Source of the DNA: Eleginops maclovinus
Lineage: Eukaryota; Chordata; Actinopteri; Perciformes; Eleginopidae
Assembly: GCF_036324505.1 (NCBI RefSeq)
Contig: NC_086364.1
Location: 12,616,148-12,680,147 of the forward strand
Direction: 5' to 3'
Length of the DNA: 64,000 nt
In this document: positions 32,481 through 56,100 of the stretch, in pieces
How the letters are laid out: each line of letters starts with the position of its first letter
How positions within the stretch are numbered: the stretch's first letter is position 1
Translations under genes and position numbers: made by a program
Notes under the pieces: model-generated
The model's database searches: none
Seen by the model: the letters and a program-made list of their open reading frames with translations, nothing else
Told to the model about the DNA's origin: nothing

Positions 32481-32840
32481 GTTTTTGGTTTTGGCATTGT
32501 TTTTATCGTACTTGCATGTTTACTAATACACTCACGCTATTCCTATGGGAATTTATATTGTGTCCAAACTATGCAATATGACATTAAACTTGATCGTGAT
32601 AATAGTCTATGTTATGTTAATTCTTGCCTTTGGTCTGTAGAGCCTCAAATTAATAAATAGTATGCCCACGTTTATGTCGAGCCCTTATATTCTAATATTT
32701 GTCTGCAGTAACGGGCGTAATATTTGTATTATTCATTGCGAGGTTATACGTTTGGGCCTTATGTAGCACATTAACTCACCGAAAGGCGTTGAGGATGGAG
32801 GCTGCTGCTGACAGGGTTGCGGGCTTTCCTCTGTTTTCAT
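16394..32840 (-). CDS. LIM-homeodomain transcription factor, LMX1 family (divergent, lmx1al-like)
   Basis: LMX1 proteins are nuclear DNA-binding regulators of dorsal neural tube, limb and dopaminergic neuron development. Coding exons (minus strand) are 32780-32840, 31720-31909, 22211-22443, 21596-21759, 21378-21455, 21147-21267, 20883-21038 and 16394-16551, for 386 residues. LIM domain 1 spans about residues 33-84 ([20 protein letters not shown]) and LIM domain 2 about 90-145. The homeodomain is at about 188-247, with [20 protein letters not shown] and helix 3 [12 protein letters not shown] polyglutamine run, LTPPQ and the family C-terminus [19 protein letters not shown] follow. The homeodomain and C-terminus are almost family consensus, while the LIM domains differ from LMX1A and LMX1B. 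That suggests the extra fish paralogue called lmx1al, but only a tree can decide. The acceptor at 32868 shows that a 5' non-coding exon lies upstream. Confidence 0.9.
17509..19218 (+). mobile_element. Deleted hAT transposon with BED-finger and transposase fragments
   Basis: The ends read CAGTGGTTCTCAA on the left and TTTGAGAATCCACTG on the right. The 8-base duplication GCTTAGGC is perfect on both sides (17501-17508 and 19219-19226), so the borders are exact. On the plus strand, fragments of a ZBED5/FAM200-type transposase remain. An N-terminal piece begins at 17799, and a BED zinc finger sits near 18085-18160 ([19 protein letters not shown]). A core fragment with [20 protein letters not shown] runs from about 18385 to 18570. 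The parts are in different frames and most of the catalytic core is missing, so the copy is dead. It contains a (TAA)n array at 19021-19103 and lies in the last intron of the LMX1 gene. Confidence 0.88.
19021..19103. repeat. (TAA)n microsatellite inside the hAT element
   Basis: About 27 TAA units with three AAC interruptions. Confidence 0.95.
19323..19693 (+). pseudogene. THAP-domain transposase remnant (ISL2EU-like)
   Basis: From the ATG at 19323 the frame gives [20 protein letters not shown], the start of a THAP zinc finger. It then meets a TAG at 19392. After a frame change the THAP end is found as [14 protein letters not shown] (about 19433-19473). A coiled stretch ([15 protein letters not shown]) and a block [19 protein letters not shown] follow, the type found ahead of the DDE domain in fish ISL2EU/Harbinger-related transposases. 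The frame ends at 19693 and no DDE domain is seen. It is an old broken copy directly beside the hAT insertion. Assignment to ISL2EU is from memory of the domain order. Confidence 0.6.
23317..23368. repeat. (CA)n microsatellite
   Basis: Uninterrupted run of about 26 CA units in the large LMX1 intron. Confidence 0.95.
23605..23672. repeat. G-rich tandem block, possible G-quadruplex
   Basis: The unit GGGGAGGGAGGATGATA occurs twice in a row and starts a third time, followed by a run of ten Gs and GGGAG. Several G3+ tracts with short loops on the plus strand meet the usual quadruplex pattern. Confidence 0.6.
25645..25708. repeat. (TG)n microsatellite
   Basis: About 30 TG units with two single-base interruptions. 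Confidence 0.93.
25912..25995. repeat. (CA)n microsatellite
   Basis: Pure run of about 41 CA units, preceded by a short (CACT)n stretch at about 25857-25879. Confidence 0.95.
26483..26598. repeat. (TG)n microsatellite with a (GTGA)n segment
   Basis: TG units run either side of TGAG repeats (26495-26509), with one TT interruption near 26560. Confidence 0.95.
30684..30752. repeat. Imperfect (CA)n / (GCAC)n repeat
   Basis: CA units mixed with GCAC and CATGCACG units. Confidence 0.85.
32392..32479. repeat. (TG)n microsatellite
   Basis: Pure run of about 44 TG units between the first two coding exons of the LMX1 gene. Confidence 0.95.
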
Positions 32841-34623
32841 CCCTTCTCTCCTTCCCTCAATGTGATCGCTACAAATAGAAAAAAAAATGCACAACGTATT
32901 TTTTAATATTTCTAATTTCTCTTCAAGATATCAGCAAAACCAATGCAGTGATTCCAAAACAAAAACAAATACATGAGACACAATGTAGGCCGATGCACGC
33001 AGATTAGGGAATGCAGTCATTCAGAATATACACAAAATAGGACAGATATTAAATGCAGGCTGAATTTGCAGCTTTAAGTTAATACATACAAAAATAATAA
33101 CGAGGACAATAGAAAAAAATTAAATGCGAGATATGTTTCTTTAATATCTAAATAAAGGAATTACACCTAAATATGAGAACCAAAATTATATTATGCATAT
33201 TTTGGTAACTATAAGATTACCCTTTCGAAATCGATATATTGTCTGGTAAAGTCAAATGTGGTATTTTAAAAGTTTATGTCGGCCTCCAAATATGACATTA
33301 TAAAAAAGAGGATATTTATGCAATTTTGTACAAAAAAGTACGTTCTCACATATGTTTAGCATTTCCTTTTAAATAGTTCCAGTTCCATTTCAAACGAAAA
33401 TGTTTTGTTGAAATTATTGTGTAAATCTTTACCATTTCTCATTGAAATAACAGTCAACATTTTAACAGCTAGGTTTCCGGTTATTTTTGTTGTTTCATAT
33501 TGTTTCATTGTGTGATAAAATAGAGTGTTGCAGAAGCACTGACAGTCGCTGAAGGCAAATGTTGTCCCATGCCTTTTCAAAATCGGTCAGATAAGTTGGC
33601 GGACGGAGAAAAACAAAACAATCTGAGAACTTCTTCACAGGCACTTCAATGTTGATGCCTTGCTGTGGCCTTACCGGTCTCTGTGGTATTCCCTTTGTTT
33701 TTCTCTCGCTTAATCAATATGTCTATCATAATATTTATAGTCTCATGTTCTTGGATATTGAGATAGAGATTTTGTTGTTATATTTGTAAATAATGCTGTT
33801 TTATAAAAAATATATAGTTACTTTTGGGGAGGCTTGGACAGTTAAGGTTAGGGTTAAAATAAAATCCATTCAATACAGATATTGAATACCTTCGGGTAAT
33901 GCCACTTTGCAATGGAAAATGAATTAATAAAATAAAACAAATGAATTATGTAAATGCAGCTAATCTGATATGATGTTTTTGCCTAATTGCGGTTGAAAGA
34001 CATTACTGACATAATTTAGTAAAGCATCAATCATTACACTCTGATAATGAATACTGGAATAAAATGTTAAAAAATATTTAATTAACTTTCTGCAAGTCGC
34101 CTGGAGATATAATGGAAGGTAATATAATTGCCATATCATATGAGGATCAATACACTGTTCTACAAAGTTGGTTTCAAAGCGCACTGGGAAGATTGACGGG
34201 TTAAGTACCAGTGGTTTAAAAGGTAGGCTAATGACCAATCCTTTGAGCTCGGAATTAATATACAAAGAAGAGGAAATATGTTAAGTTAAATGTGAAAATA
34301 TGTTGAAATGGCCAACATTATCCTCGTGTTATAAACAGTAAAAAGTAGAGTTTTTACGAGTTCTTTTTTTGTCTAAACAATTGAATGTGATTACTCATAA
34401 AACAGCTGTAAACTAATGTGATAATAACATTTTATCCACGATAAGCATCAAGTATTCTCCAAAGCAGATATCTGATACTGACCCTCAACAGTAATACAAC
34501 CGCTTCTCTTCTGTCTCTTCCCTGATGCGGGAATAAGGAACACACACATTCAAGAAATACGATGACTTGTGAATCACCAGTCTGCCTTCACTAAAAACCT
34601 GTTCTTGAGTTACGGAGTCCTAC

Positions 34624-34900
34624 CTTGAGGTGAAGCACACTCCTCCTGAAATCTCAGTTGGCAACATCAAAACCTGGGCAAACTTTCGACCAGTAAATGA
34701 TCAGACGCGTTCACAGATTGTTCACCTGTATCTCACAGTCCGGCGCGCATGTTGCCTACGGTAAAAATCCAAATACCATGATGACACAAACTATTGTCTA
34801 TTGTCTCTCCCGTTTTCTTCGCCAGCCGTGTGTGCGCTCTGACTTGTGCGTAAAAAGGCGCAGAGGGAGGAGATGGACACACAAGGAGGGAGGGAGGTGC
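34624..34900 (-). other. Candidate 5' non-coding exon and promoter of the LMX1 gene
   Basis: The coding exon at 32780-32840 is preceded by an acceptor at 32868, so at least one upstream non-coding exon is required. A donor GTAGGA reading out of CACCTCAAG at 34624 is the best candidate found. The sequence above it, to about 34900, is locally richer in CpG (GGCGCGCATG at about 34742), as at a promoter. No transcript evidence is available. Confidence 0.35.
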
Positions 34901-36004
34901 AGAAGATGATGAGGGGAAGATGAGCGATGATGCAGCCTATTGATAACTCAGATGAGGATGATCTTTCGCATTCTCTGTTCAAGGTTAGACAGAGTCTAAT
35001 AGGACGCAGTTGGTACAGGAAAATACTTGGACTGAGACATTAATCTACCTCTACATGGGAAACGGGAATCTTTCATGACGCAAAAAGGTTTGTATGCTAT
35101 ACTTAAACTGCCTGATTCTGGAGAAAAGCCTTTTATCATCAGGACAAAGGCAGATGAAGAGGAGAAGACTTAAAGAGAATCATAATTCCATCTGGACATC
35201 AGAAATTGCTGCTTCACCTTATATGCCATTGCAATCTATATATATAGTGAAACAGGTCTATGGATGAAAAAAGGCTCATATGAAAGTAGGAAAAGTGACA
35301 TCTCAAAACATGTTATTACAAATAACTGATTTATTGCCCTTCTGCTATTGTGTCTGGCATTTTCTCCACACACTGGGAGAAGACTGCCCCCTTGTGTCAA
35401 AAAGAGAAGGGTGCATAAAACTTAACAACAGTCAAATGACACCCATGAAGGCATATCTTAGTTTATGTACAACATAATCTGCCATTTGGAACCTATAAAA
35501 AATGTATAAGCAAAACAAACATGTAAAAAATTCACCATAAAAATACAACTCTTGATGGCAATTGTATTTAGCTGACTATATTATGTTCAGGGAAAAATAG
35601 TTTGCATCTTTTCATCTGCAACCTCCAGCCATCTGCAAGTTATATTAAAAGAAAAATACATATTTTGAAAAAAAACGGATAAATAGGTGAACCTATCTTG
35701 TCTGGTCTGTATATAAGACAGCTGGATGGTCTCAAATCAAAATCAAATCAAGGATATTAGTCATAAAAGGCGTTTGCGTCCAAGGAAGCATTAGGTTTGA
35801 ACCTTTTAACTGTGTACCCTCTCAGAGCGACTCAAATCCTAGTTCAACACATTTAACTTTAAGGCGATCAAACCTTCGTTAAGTACTTTTCTTGTATAGA
35901 TATTTGAGTGTAAGATGTGAGAGCATGTTGAGAATGAATGGTTTAATGTCCTTGAGTGTTTTTGAATCCTTTCCTGTGAACAGTCTTGATATTTCTTTAG
36001 CGCC
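34901..36004. other. Intergenic region between the LMX1 gene (5') and gmip (3')
   Basis: AT-rich sequence of about 1.1 kb with no exon, transposon end or structured element recognised. The part nearest 36004 should be the 3' untranslated region of gmip. Confidence 0.4.
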
Positions 36005-47621
<11,617 letters not shown>

Positions 47622-49631
47622 TTCTACAATATCACCACAGGAGCCAGACCCTATCGACACCAATCCAGCATCACCTGCCCTTAAGGTCGCGTTGCAACAC
47701 ACCGATAAAAGTTGAGGGGGCAGGAATACTGCACGGCAGAGCGCACACACACTGAAGGATTATTAGCATGCAGCTCTGAGCTTGCTGCAGTTGTGGTCTG
47801 AAAAAAAATCTTCCTCTTGTAGAGTGGGTAGGTAGCTGTTTTTTTTTTTTTTAACCATGGAAGAGGAAGTGTATCTAGTTGTCACTGTAGGCCCCACCTA
47901 CGCTATCACACTACCCCATGTCACAAGTTGCAAGTGTTAATTTTGTCTCTTCACTCAAAATAAAAAAGAATGTGTGATGTACAAACTGTTTGGATAGAGC
48001 ATTTGTTTTTACAGATTACAGATCTGTGACAATTATACCACCTGCAAAACCTTTATACTATATCAGTTTTCAACATTTGATAAACTCAAGTTCTTTATGA
48101 GAAAGAGGAGCTCATATTCAGAGGACTTGGTTGTTACGTATTGGGAACTGTGAAGGTTGTACTGTTTGTGGGACATACAATACAACCTTCACAGCTTCAC
48201 ATTAGAGCAGTCGGTAAAATGATGACACCTTGAGGGTTACAAAGATAAAAGCAAGTGAGTATAAACTCAATGCTTGCATGACAAACAAATTGACTACGCA
48301 TAAATGCAAATAATGGCTCACCACAGAATTGCCACATGCTTTTCACATGGTACATGAGGTCTGAATAAACAGCTACTTTAACAGAGAAATCACACATGAA
48401 ACATTTTTCTGTCAAAATAGTACATTTAGTTTTAAGGGCTAAAGTTATGTTAGTGATAACTCATGCGTTTGTTTGTTCTCCCTATCTTGTTAAATTTGCA
48501 CTAACTAACATCAACAGAGATAAATTGGTTACACAGTCATTGTGATACGCAACATCACATAAATCACAAATTCAGCTTTTTTAAAAATAGAAAAGTTTAT
48601 TTATCCTTGGCACAATGCAGCACTAACATGTTTGTGCAATATCCGTGGGTGAACGGCTCCAATTAAAACAGAGACAGAATAAATATTTACTAAATTGTAA
48701 GATCTGACAAACCTTTTGTTGTTTGTTTCTCTTTTGCAGGGACATTTGATCAAGACTTGCACACCCAAACTCACATTTAACTGAAAATGATTAAGAGTTG
48801 GAAACTAACGCCTGTTTGAATGTGGCTGGGTGGGTTCTCTTTAAAGTGAACTTAAAGGGCTTAAAATACTTAGTTACTCCCAAATCACCAAGTTTGAGAC
48901 ATGTAAAGTGGTTGGTCTAACCATAAAAATGTCAACAGCGTGTTTAGTCTGGAAACAATCCCAAAGCGGAGAGAAAAGACACAGAAATAAGGAATAGCAT
49001 TGGTATATACGGAGTACTGCATTTGTTGACTGTGTGTTTTGTTGCTTTGAGAAGCTCTGGTTAAAGCATCTTATGTGATGGCTAATGATTATTTAATAAA
49101 ACAGTAATATGAAGTTTAAAAAACACAAAATACTAAAGTATCAAAGCAAAAGACATGCTGATGTTTCTCATCTTGGGTAAACGCATAGAAAAATGATTTA
49201 CTGTGATTTAAACACAAAGTCTTGATTTTGCTCGGTTACATTCAAATATATTTTTTGTCTTGAGAAATGTATTCAACAGGAAGCATTTCATGTTGTAATC
49301 TCACATAAGGACAAAGTTAAGTGCCCAATTACTGAAATGTTAAAGTGAAATTGCATTCCTGGCTTATATATATGTTCATTTCTGTATGACAGACAGAAGT
49401 TGGGTACTGCAAATGCCATTCCACATGGCAAGTCTAGTGCCTTTATAAAAGTCAAAATGACAAACTGACAACATGATGAAAAACACAAGACACCCCTGGT
49501 CCCTTTTTAACTTATCACAGTTGGATAAATTCAATCTTTCTCCAAATCTGATCCAGGGATGTGACACAAAACCAAAAATGTATAGCTGAGGCATGATTAT
49601 AAAAGGTGGTTTGTAACATTCTCCACAGCTC
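47622..49631. other. Intergenic region between gmip (5') and colgalt1 (3')
   Basis: The right part should hold the colgalt1 3' untranslated region. TTTATT at 48597-48602 (AATAAA on the minus strand) could be its polyadenylation signal. The left part holds the gmip promoter and a T-rich run near 47840. A strong hairpin lies at 48144-48198. No other gene was seen. Confidence 0.45.
48144..48198. other. Near-perfect RNA-type hairpin of unknown nature
   Basis: CTGTGAAGGTTGTA at 48148-48161 is exactly complementary to TACAACCTTCACAG at 48181-48194. Towards the loop, two further 3 bp helices follow after single mismatches (48163-48165 with 48177-48179, and 48167-48169 with 48173-48175), leaving a GGG loop. 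Outside the core, some pairing continues after one mismatch. The arm length is about that of a microRNA precursor, but the loop is very short and no known microRNA was recognised. A tiny transposon relic is also possible. Confidence 0.5.
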
Positions 49632-52600
49632 TCATAGCTCTTCCCGTGCTGCACTGTCCAAAGGCGACTGGAGCACATCTGAGTTCTGGGCCTCAGTGCT
49701 GATCTCAGCTTGCTCCCCAGTTTTTCCTGTGCGCCCTCTGTCCCAGTCTGTACGGACTTTGTCATTGTCCCACACTGTGGAAGTCTCGGTGTCGCTGATG
49801 TAGCCGCTGTCGCCTGTGTAATGAGTTGGATACACTAGAAGAGGCTCGGCCGAAAATGCTTTTAGGTCCCTGGTTTCAAACTGTTCCATATAGTCAGATC
49901 TGCGGAGGAGAAGGTAATGTCAGTAAGAACAAACAAAATAAAGCAACATTTCTGATCAGAAGTGGTAGTTGTGTGTGTTCTGTACTTGTACTGAGTGCGG
50001 TACACTTACACAGGATGTTTATTGAACATGATCGGAAGAAACTCGTCCACTGGCAAAATCCGCTTCAGGGGTTCTGCTTTCAAAAGCTTCTCTGCACCTT
50101 GTAATGACATCATATAGCCTAAAGTCCAATACGAATAGTCTGCTTCCACTAAGTTGTGAATATTAGGCACTGCTTTCTCTGGATGATCCACCTGCATTCT
50201 TTTCCGACCAATATAACTGGAAGAAAGAGATAGAAGTAAAGTGTGAGAAGCAATTGCTAATTTAGGAGATTTAAGGAACATTTTAAGGTTGTAAATGAGG
50301 CACAAACTCACATGAGATCCCAGTCCAGCCCTTCCTCCTCCACCTCCTTCATCAGGTTCATCAAGCGTCGTTTGAAGAAGATCTCAAAGCGCAGGTCGTC
50401 TTCAATCACCAGGGAGGTTTCCAGTCGTCGCTCCACAATCTAAGGCCACACAAAGATTCATCAATCACTAACCCATCTGTCTGGTTCACAAGCGCTCAAA
50501 TGCTTGGCCTCCGGTGTTCACCTCTTTCCAGATGTTATAATGGGAAAGGAAGCAACCCAGCTCTCCCTTTGTCAGTGGGCGGCCATGATAGGGGTCATTG
50601 TATCCAGGGAGCATGTGGATGCCTAAATTATGAACTTCACTGATATTCATCGCTCTGAAATAGAAAGGAGAACAGATGTGACAAAATGGCAATGCAAAAA
50701 AAGGTAAAATTGGAGTAAGTCATTAGGTAAGAGTGAACTTACTTTCCATCTACAGCTGCAATAACCTTGCATGTTATCTTCTGCTCATATAACGTCCTCA
50801 TCATACGTTCTCGGCGGTCAGTGCGCCTCTGCAGGTTTATCATGAACACCTACACATGGGCAAGAGTGGAGCCAGTCAATGTAATAACAGGTTTCTAACA
50901 GCAGGGGAGGCAATCAGCACAGCAGTGGAAAGAGGGCCATTTTTGCAGACTCCATCTTCACATCACTCGATACTCACCTCATCGAAGCCCAGTTTGTCAG
51001 GTTGTTTTCTAGGAACAGGTATGTATTTGGAAGGCATCACTGGGGGATTTCGCACTACACATTGAGAGGGAAGATGGATGCAGAAATGGTATATAAATGA
51101 TATATAGAAACCCATGCCGATGGGGAAATAATTAGATAAAGAAGAAGGAAGAATATCAAGCAAAAAGAGAGATGGATGCAGAAGTAAAGCCCTCAGTTGG
51201 AACGCAAGCTACTCACCATTAACCTCCAGCAGGGCGTGCAAGAAGCTGTCAGCTTCGTCTTGCAAGGTATTGTGGGATCGCAGAGGCACAGGAAGGTTAC
51301 CGTAGGTCTCTTTGTTACATACAAACATTTGAACATCTGTAGAGAGCAGAGCAGTCCAATGTTTTACCAATATGAAACCAAATAGGTTAAAAAGGTTAGA
51401 TACAAATATGTAGACTTAAGCATTGAATTGTGACATACCTGCCATCCGAGCGGAGAACGCAAACACAATGATGTCGTCAAAAGCCCAGCTGTATTCCGGG
51501 TGAGGTGGGTGAAAGGCCAGCTGCCTGGACGCCTCTTTCCTGAGGTCAATCAGAAAGGTGGAGTGGACCATTGGAACTGCAAAACAGCCCTTGCGCACAT
51601 GCTTTCTTATGGGCAAGTACGCAGGAGTGCGCTTATAGTAACCCTAAAGAAAAAAGACAGGTTTAAGAGCATTCATAAAATCAAACAAAGCAGTTTTACG
51701 TAAACAAACATGAACATTCAATCGACAACAATGTACCTGGGAGGTCATTGCACACCAGAAGTTTGAATAGGCTGCACGGGATTCAAGCATTGGAGCAATG
51801 ATGGTCTTGTTCTCTCCCATGAGTTTCCAGAGCATGTCAGGATTGGTGAGGAGGTTATCACAGTCTGCCAGCTACACAAGGAAAGGTGATCAAGTGTTAA
51901 TAGGTTTGTGAATTGTTAAAAAAGTGTTTCACACCATAAACTGGCTTGGGGAATACTCAAAAGTAATGCTCAGTCAGTTCATGAGAGTTGAATGGAGCAC
52001 TCAAAAACTGGTTTCAAACCCCACCGACTGCTCATCTCAGTTTTTAAGAGGGTTAAAAATGGTAGCACAAAATCCTTCCAATTCTGGGTGTACTTTGCTT
52101 CAAAATTATACCCCACTGAAGCTCAGCAGTGTGTGCTGGGCTGGGGAATACAAATAGAAACGTCCAGCATTCTAAAATAGGGTTCATGTCGAGTCAAGCT
52201 TTGTGCCGTTGTAAGGATCCAGATAAGCTTTAACCATATGGAGGCAGAAAAATATAACTGTGGCAATTTTCAACACCCTTTATGGGGACAAAATTACAAC
52301 TGTGGTGGTGCTTTTGACTTGACTCTGCAGTAAGCCTTCTGGTGCTATAAGATTTTTGAGAAGCACATGCTCAAAATGGAAACATTTTCAGAGTTATTGT
52401 GCTTCACTTTGTGCGTTTTGTTGACCTACCATGAAGTAGTCTGCCCACATCTCACGAGCTGACTCCAGCGCTGCTTGCCGAAGTTTCATTACATGCTCGT
52501 AGCGGAGGTCTGTCCATTGTTTCGGACCACTTTCATCATGATAACCTCTACAAGAGACATTTGGGTAGTGGTCAGAGTGAGCTTTTTGAGAAATACATTG

Positions 52601-55218
52601 TTTCACCAGAGACTCTAGTAAGTAACTTACTCTGGTTCCTCTTTAGGCCTCCACTCCACATAATGGTAAATGTTCTGCATCTTTACAAGCCAATCCCGCA
52701 GAATGACGGTGGTGTTGTCCTTGTTATGATCAGTTGCCACCCTGTCAATAAACAACAAAAGGTAAATCATTAGAAAGAAGTCTATTCAACATTAGAGGGG
52801 TTGAACATTATCAACACGTGAGGCCAAAACACGAGAACAGTAACATTGGTTGAATGCAGAGCAAGATCCAAGAGTTGAAAGACAACACCATGGCTCACAT
52901 TACGAAAGCCCAATGTTCACTTTTTGTAAGCGCTTTGTCTGCAGCTGTGGGAACTGACATGAGTGTTAATGATACCAACATCCCATAACAAAGACACTCT
53001 TATCTTATTGACATCATTTAGGGTAGCATATCAGACTTCAAAATATAGGAATCAAGGAAATGTAATAAGAGCAATCATACTATATACAATATACCATTAT
53101 ATAAAAAGGTAAAACTTTTTCTTCAATAGCTTAAAACAAAAGGAAATGATTGGCAGAAGCCATCCATTAGGCCAAGTGGGAACACAATTAAGACCGTTAC
53201 AAATGCCTGAATTTCTTTATAAAAAAAGGTCAGAGAAATCATGCCGCGAAACGAAATCCAGCATCTTCCTGGCTTCAGGCATGTAGTGTAGTGGAGGGAA
53301 ACATTGTTTGTTGCAAAAAGAACATCTGCACTACAGTCGACTTTGCTTTTTGTTCTGAAGGACGAAGGCCAAACTTATCTCAACATATTTCACATGGATC
53401 TGTGAGAACATAGCAGCTCCTTGGTAAAACCTTTCATCTCTAAATCCTGCTGTCAATCCATTCACATCCAGTGAGTACAAAATGCAGGGCTTAGATTTAA
53501 AGACAAGATTTCCATGACAATTTGGCAGATTCTGATTCTGTGTCTTGGCATGCTTACTAGCAGCTGCAAATAGCTTTAACAAAGGGCATACAGCATAACG
53601 TGTTTATAACATTTTACAGCTGTGTGGATTCTACAGATGTATCTTAATGTGATGTGGAGCATGTAAACATCACGGTTCTTACCTCAACCATATTAACAGA
53701 AGAAGAGGTCACCCAAAAAATAAAAAGCCCCTCAATAAAGTAAAATGTCCGTGAGCGAAGAGCATACCTCTCTGAGCCCTCCAGGCAGTCATGCTCACTG
53801 CTGAGAGCTGTGAGAGCTGAGGGTATAAACATGGGGGGGCTGTTGCAGCATGTTGTTATTATGTGAGAAAATCCTCCCTTTCACTTCCCTAAACTTAGCC
53901 TGTGCACAGCAGACAGATGCTTAAGAGGTCTGTAACATCCCTTTGCACCTCCCACAAGATAATTTTGTAATGTTAAGTTTGTCACAGCTTGGGTTCAACT
54001 GTTTTAACCCTTGAATGTGGTCGACAGAAACACGTTTTTAGTGAGCCATAATAGGGGATAATTCAACTAGGTTTAGCTTCCATGCTCACAAACTATATTT
54101 GAGGGTGTCCTGTCCCTGCACAAAGATAAATACCCAAATTGTCCCAGTTCTTGTTTTCACAACTTTTCATGATGAAGGCTGAACATGAATTACATAAAAT
54201 GTCCATGAGAGGAGTGAAACAGAATGTAGTCAAATGAGTGATTAATTACATCTTGGAAGAGAAGTTATTAAGTTTTTACTGATTATATGCTTTACAGTTC
54301 AAACTTAACTCTATAGCCAACAAAACTCCTCCCAGTTGGCGTCCTTTGAAGCTAAAGATTTACAAGATGGAATCTGTCGGATATAAAACAGTCAATTACT
54401 CCAAATAACACAGATGCCTTACCCGCAGTAAGGACATGATACAGGCTGGGGGGGATGGTAGCTGGTATGACACTAAAAGGTTTATGTATGCATTAATGGA
54501 AAGTGCAGACTCAACAATAAGTCACTTTGTTGGATTTGGGTTAAATCATACAGCTCCCCTTGCGGCAAGACGAGTCCCCTCCCCTCCACGTATACAGATC
54601 AATGCATACCCCCTGATAATGAGCAGTGACCAGATGTGCTCACCTCTGTACGACCACAGTGGCCACCTAAGGTTAATGTAAAGCAGCATTAGTGCTCTGG
54701 TGTCGTCGTCAGTTCTTCTCCTGCTTGTTGACATTTTTGCACATGTACATTTGACCCGCAAAGCAACTTGGATACATTGTTCCTATTAGCACCCCGTGAG
54801 TGCCTGGGGGTCCACCCCATTTTCACCCACTAAAACTGAGCCAAACAGCCTCCAATGCAGTTTTTATGCAAAACAACTCAAAAGTAAAGTCTTAGGATAA
54901 CTTTTAAACATTAGCTAGCGACATGGAGGTTACAAATACTTCTTAGCTGCTTGATAGCTTGGAAGAAAACAAACACGTCCTCGGATCAACTTACCACAAA
55001 GCCATACGGTCCTTGGGATAGTTAAGGCGCTCAATATTACCGAGGAAATACGGCAGAGAGTGCTCGGAGTTTCTGCAGATAAGGGCGACAAGGACCCGGG
55101 GAGCGAGGAGCTGAGACTCGGGGCTCCAGCGCTCCTCGGCGAAATATCCCCGAGCAGGAGAGCAGCCGGACAGCAGCAGGAGGAGCACGGCGGCGGGGAG
55201 CCAGGCGAGCCCGGGCAT
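49632..55218 (-). CDS. colgalt1: Procollagen galactosyltransferase 1 (GLT25 family)
   Basis: COLGALT1 transfers galactose from UDP-galactose to hydroxylysine of collagen and collagen-like domains in the ER lumen. Coding exons (minus strand) are 54995-55218, 52631-52741, 52430-52547, 51737-51871, 51439-51643, 51217-51336, 50978-51054, 50743-50849, 50522-50654, 50312-50439, 50010-50216 and 49632-49899, totalling 610 residues (human 622). It opens with a hydrophobic signal peptide ([18 protein letters not shown]). A DxD-type metal site appears in [10 protein letters not shown], and the second GT25 domain starts [15 protein letters not shown] and carries [10 protein letters not shown]. Near the end are [18 protein letters not shown] and [12 protein letters not shown], as in human. 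The last four residues are REEL, a KDEL-like ER retrieval signal. Intron 1 (52742-54994) holds nothing recognised. pgls follows on the same strand. Confidence 0.95.
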
Positions 55219-56100
55219 TGCGGCAATAAATTAAGAAATATACAATATAATAAATGGTACTATAGTTGTGCCTCCTGATGAGACACTGCTATATAAAAGG
55301 CGTCTCTTTACTTTGCTCGGTCATCGCAGAAAAAACAGCGAAATCTGTGCAGCAGCTCCTGATGTGACAACGCTGCAAAGTTGAGCATTAAAGGGGTGGG
55401 GTGACCTTAAAGGGGATGGGCTATGGAGTAAGATAGCTCAGTAAAAACCATGAGGCAAACGTTCAATTCACATTTTATTTTTCCAAATTGTTAATGAAAA
55501 TACCTTTTAAAAGGCGTTTCTAAAATGCACCCAAATACAATGTATTAATTATAACGTTGTCAGATATATGAACTGTTTTCTGTTTTATCTCCTGAACTTC
55601 AAAGCCAAACATTTCTAAATTTAAAGATCTACCTCAGACATATTTTTAGTCAGTGAAATACTATGAGTTAGTATTTTTTTGTACGGGGTTATCACAACAA
55701 AAGAAAATAGATTGTTCTAAATGCACACATGTACACCAACTCATTCTCTGTTGATAGTTTATAGCCAGAGCAAGATGTCTCCCACACCCGAAGTGCATTC
55801 TCTAGTATCAAACTCTGCAATATTCTGTACAGTTATGTTCAGACATCTATTAAAGTAAAAACCTTACTGGGGAAAAGCTACACCTCAAGCTCTCATACTA
55901 ACCACATTCCAATAAGTGCTGAATCCTATGACTTTGATTACAACCATATTTAATGTGTTTTAATCATCTCCATACCCTATCTCACCAACTCATCTATATA
56001 AAGGAATAACACTGTCGTCTGAAGCTAGGAATGTTCTGCACTTCTTTCAAGTTACTACTTTAAGGTTAGATTCTTGCCATCATTTATGTGATGGGCAGCT
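55219..56100. other. Intergenic region between colgalt1 (5') and pgls (3')
   Basis: About 0.9 kb. The left 200 bases are the likely colgalt1 promoter and 5' untranslated region. The right part should include the pgls 3' untranslated region. No repeat or extra gene was recognised. Confidence 0.4.

Noticed and set aside
47622..47750. Upstream in-frame ATG of gmip (MCALCRAV) as the start
   Set aside because: The extension is Cys-rich and unlike known GMIP N-termini. MEEDQV has a good initiation context (G at -3 and +4), so it was preferred, though not proven.
48148..48194. Hairpin as a let-7 family microRNA (AGGTTGTA is shared with let-7)
   Set aside because: The let-7 seed GAGGUAG is absent and the loop is only three bases, so no known family was assigned.
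53644..53832. Minus-strand frame in colgalt1 intron 1 as an alternative first exon
   Set aside because: No signal peptide and no in-phase donor to the next exon; the exon at 54995-55218 fits the family fully.
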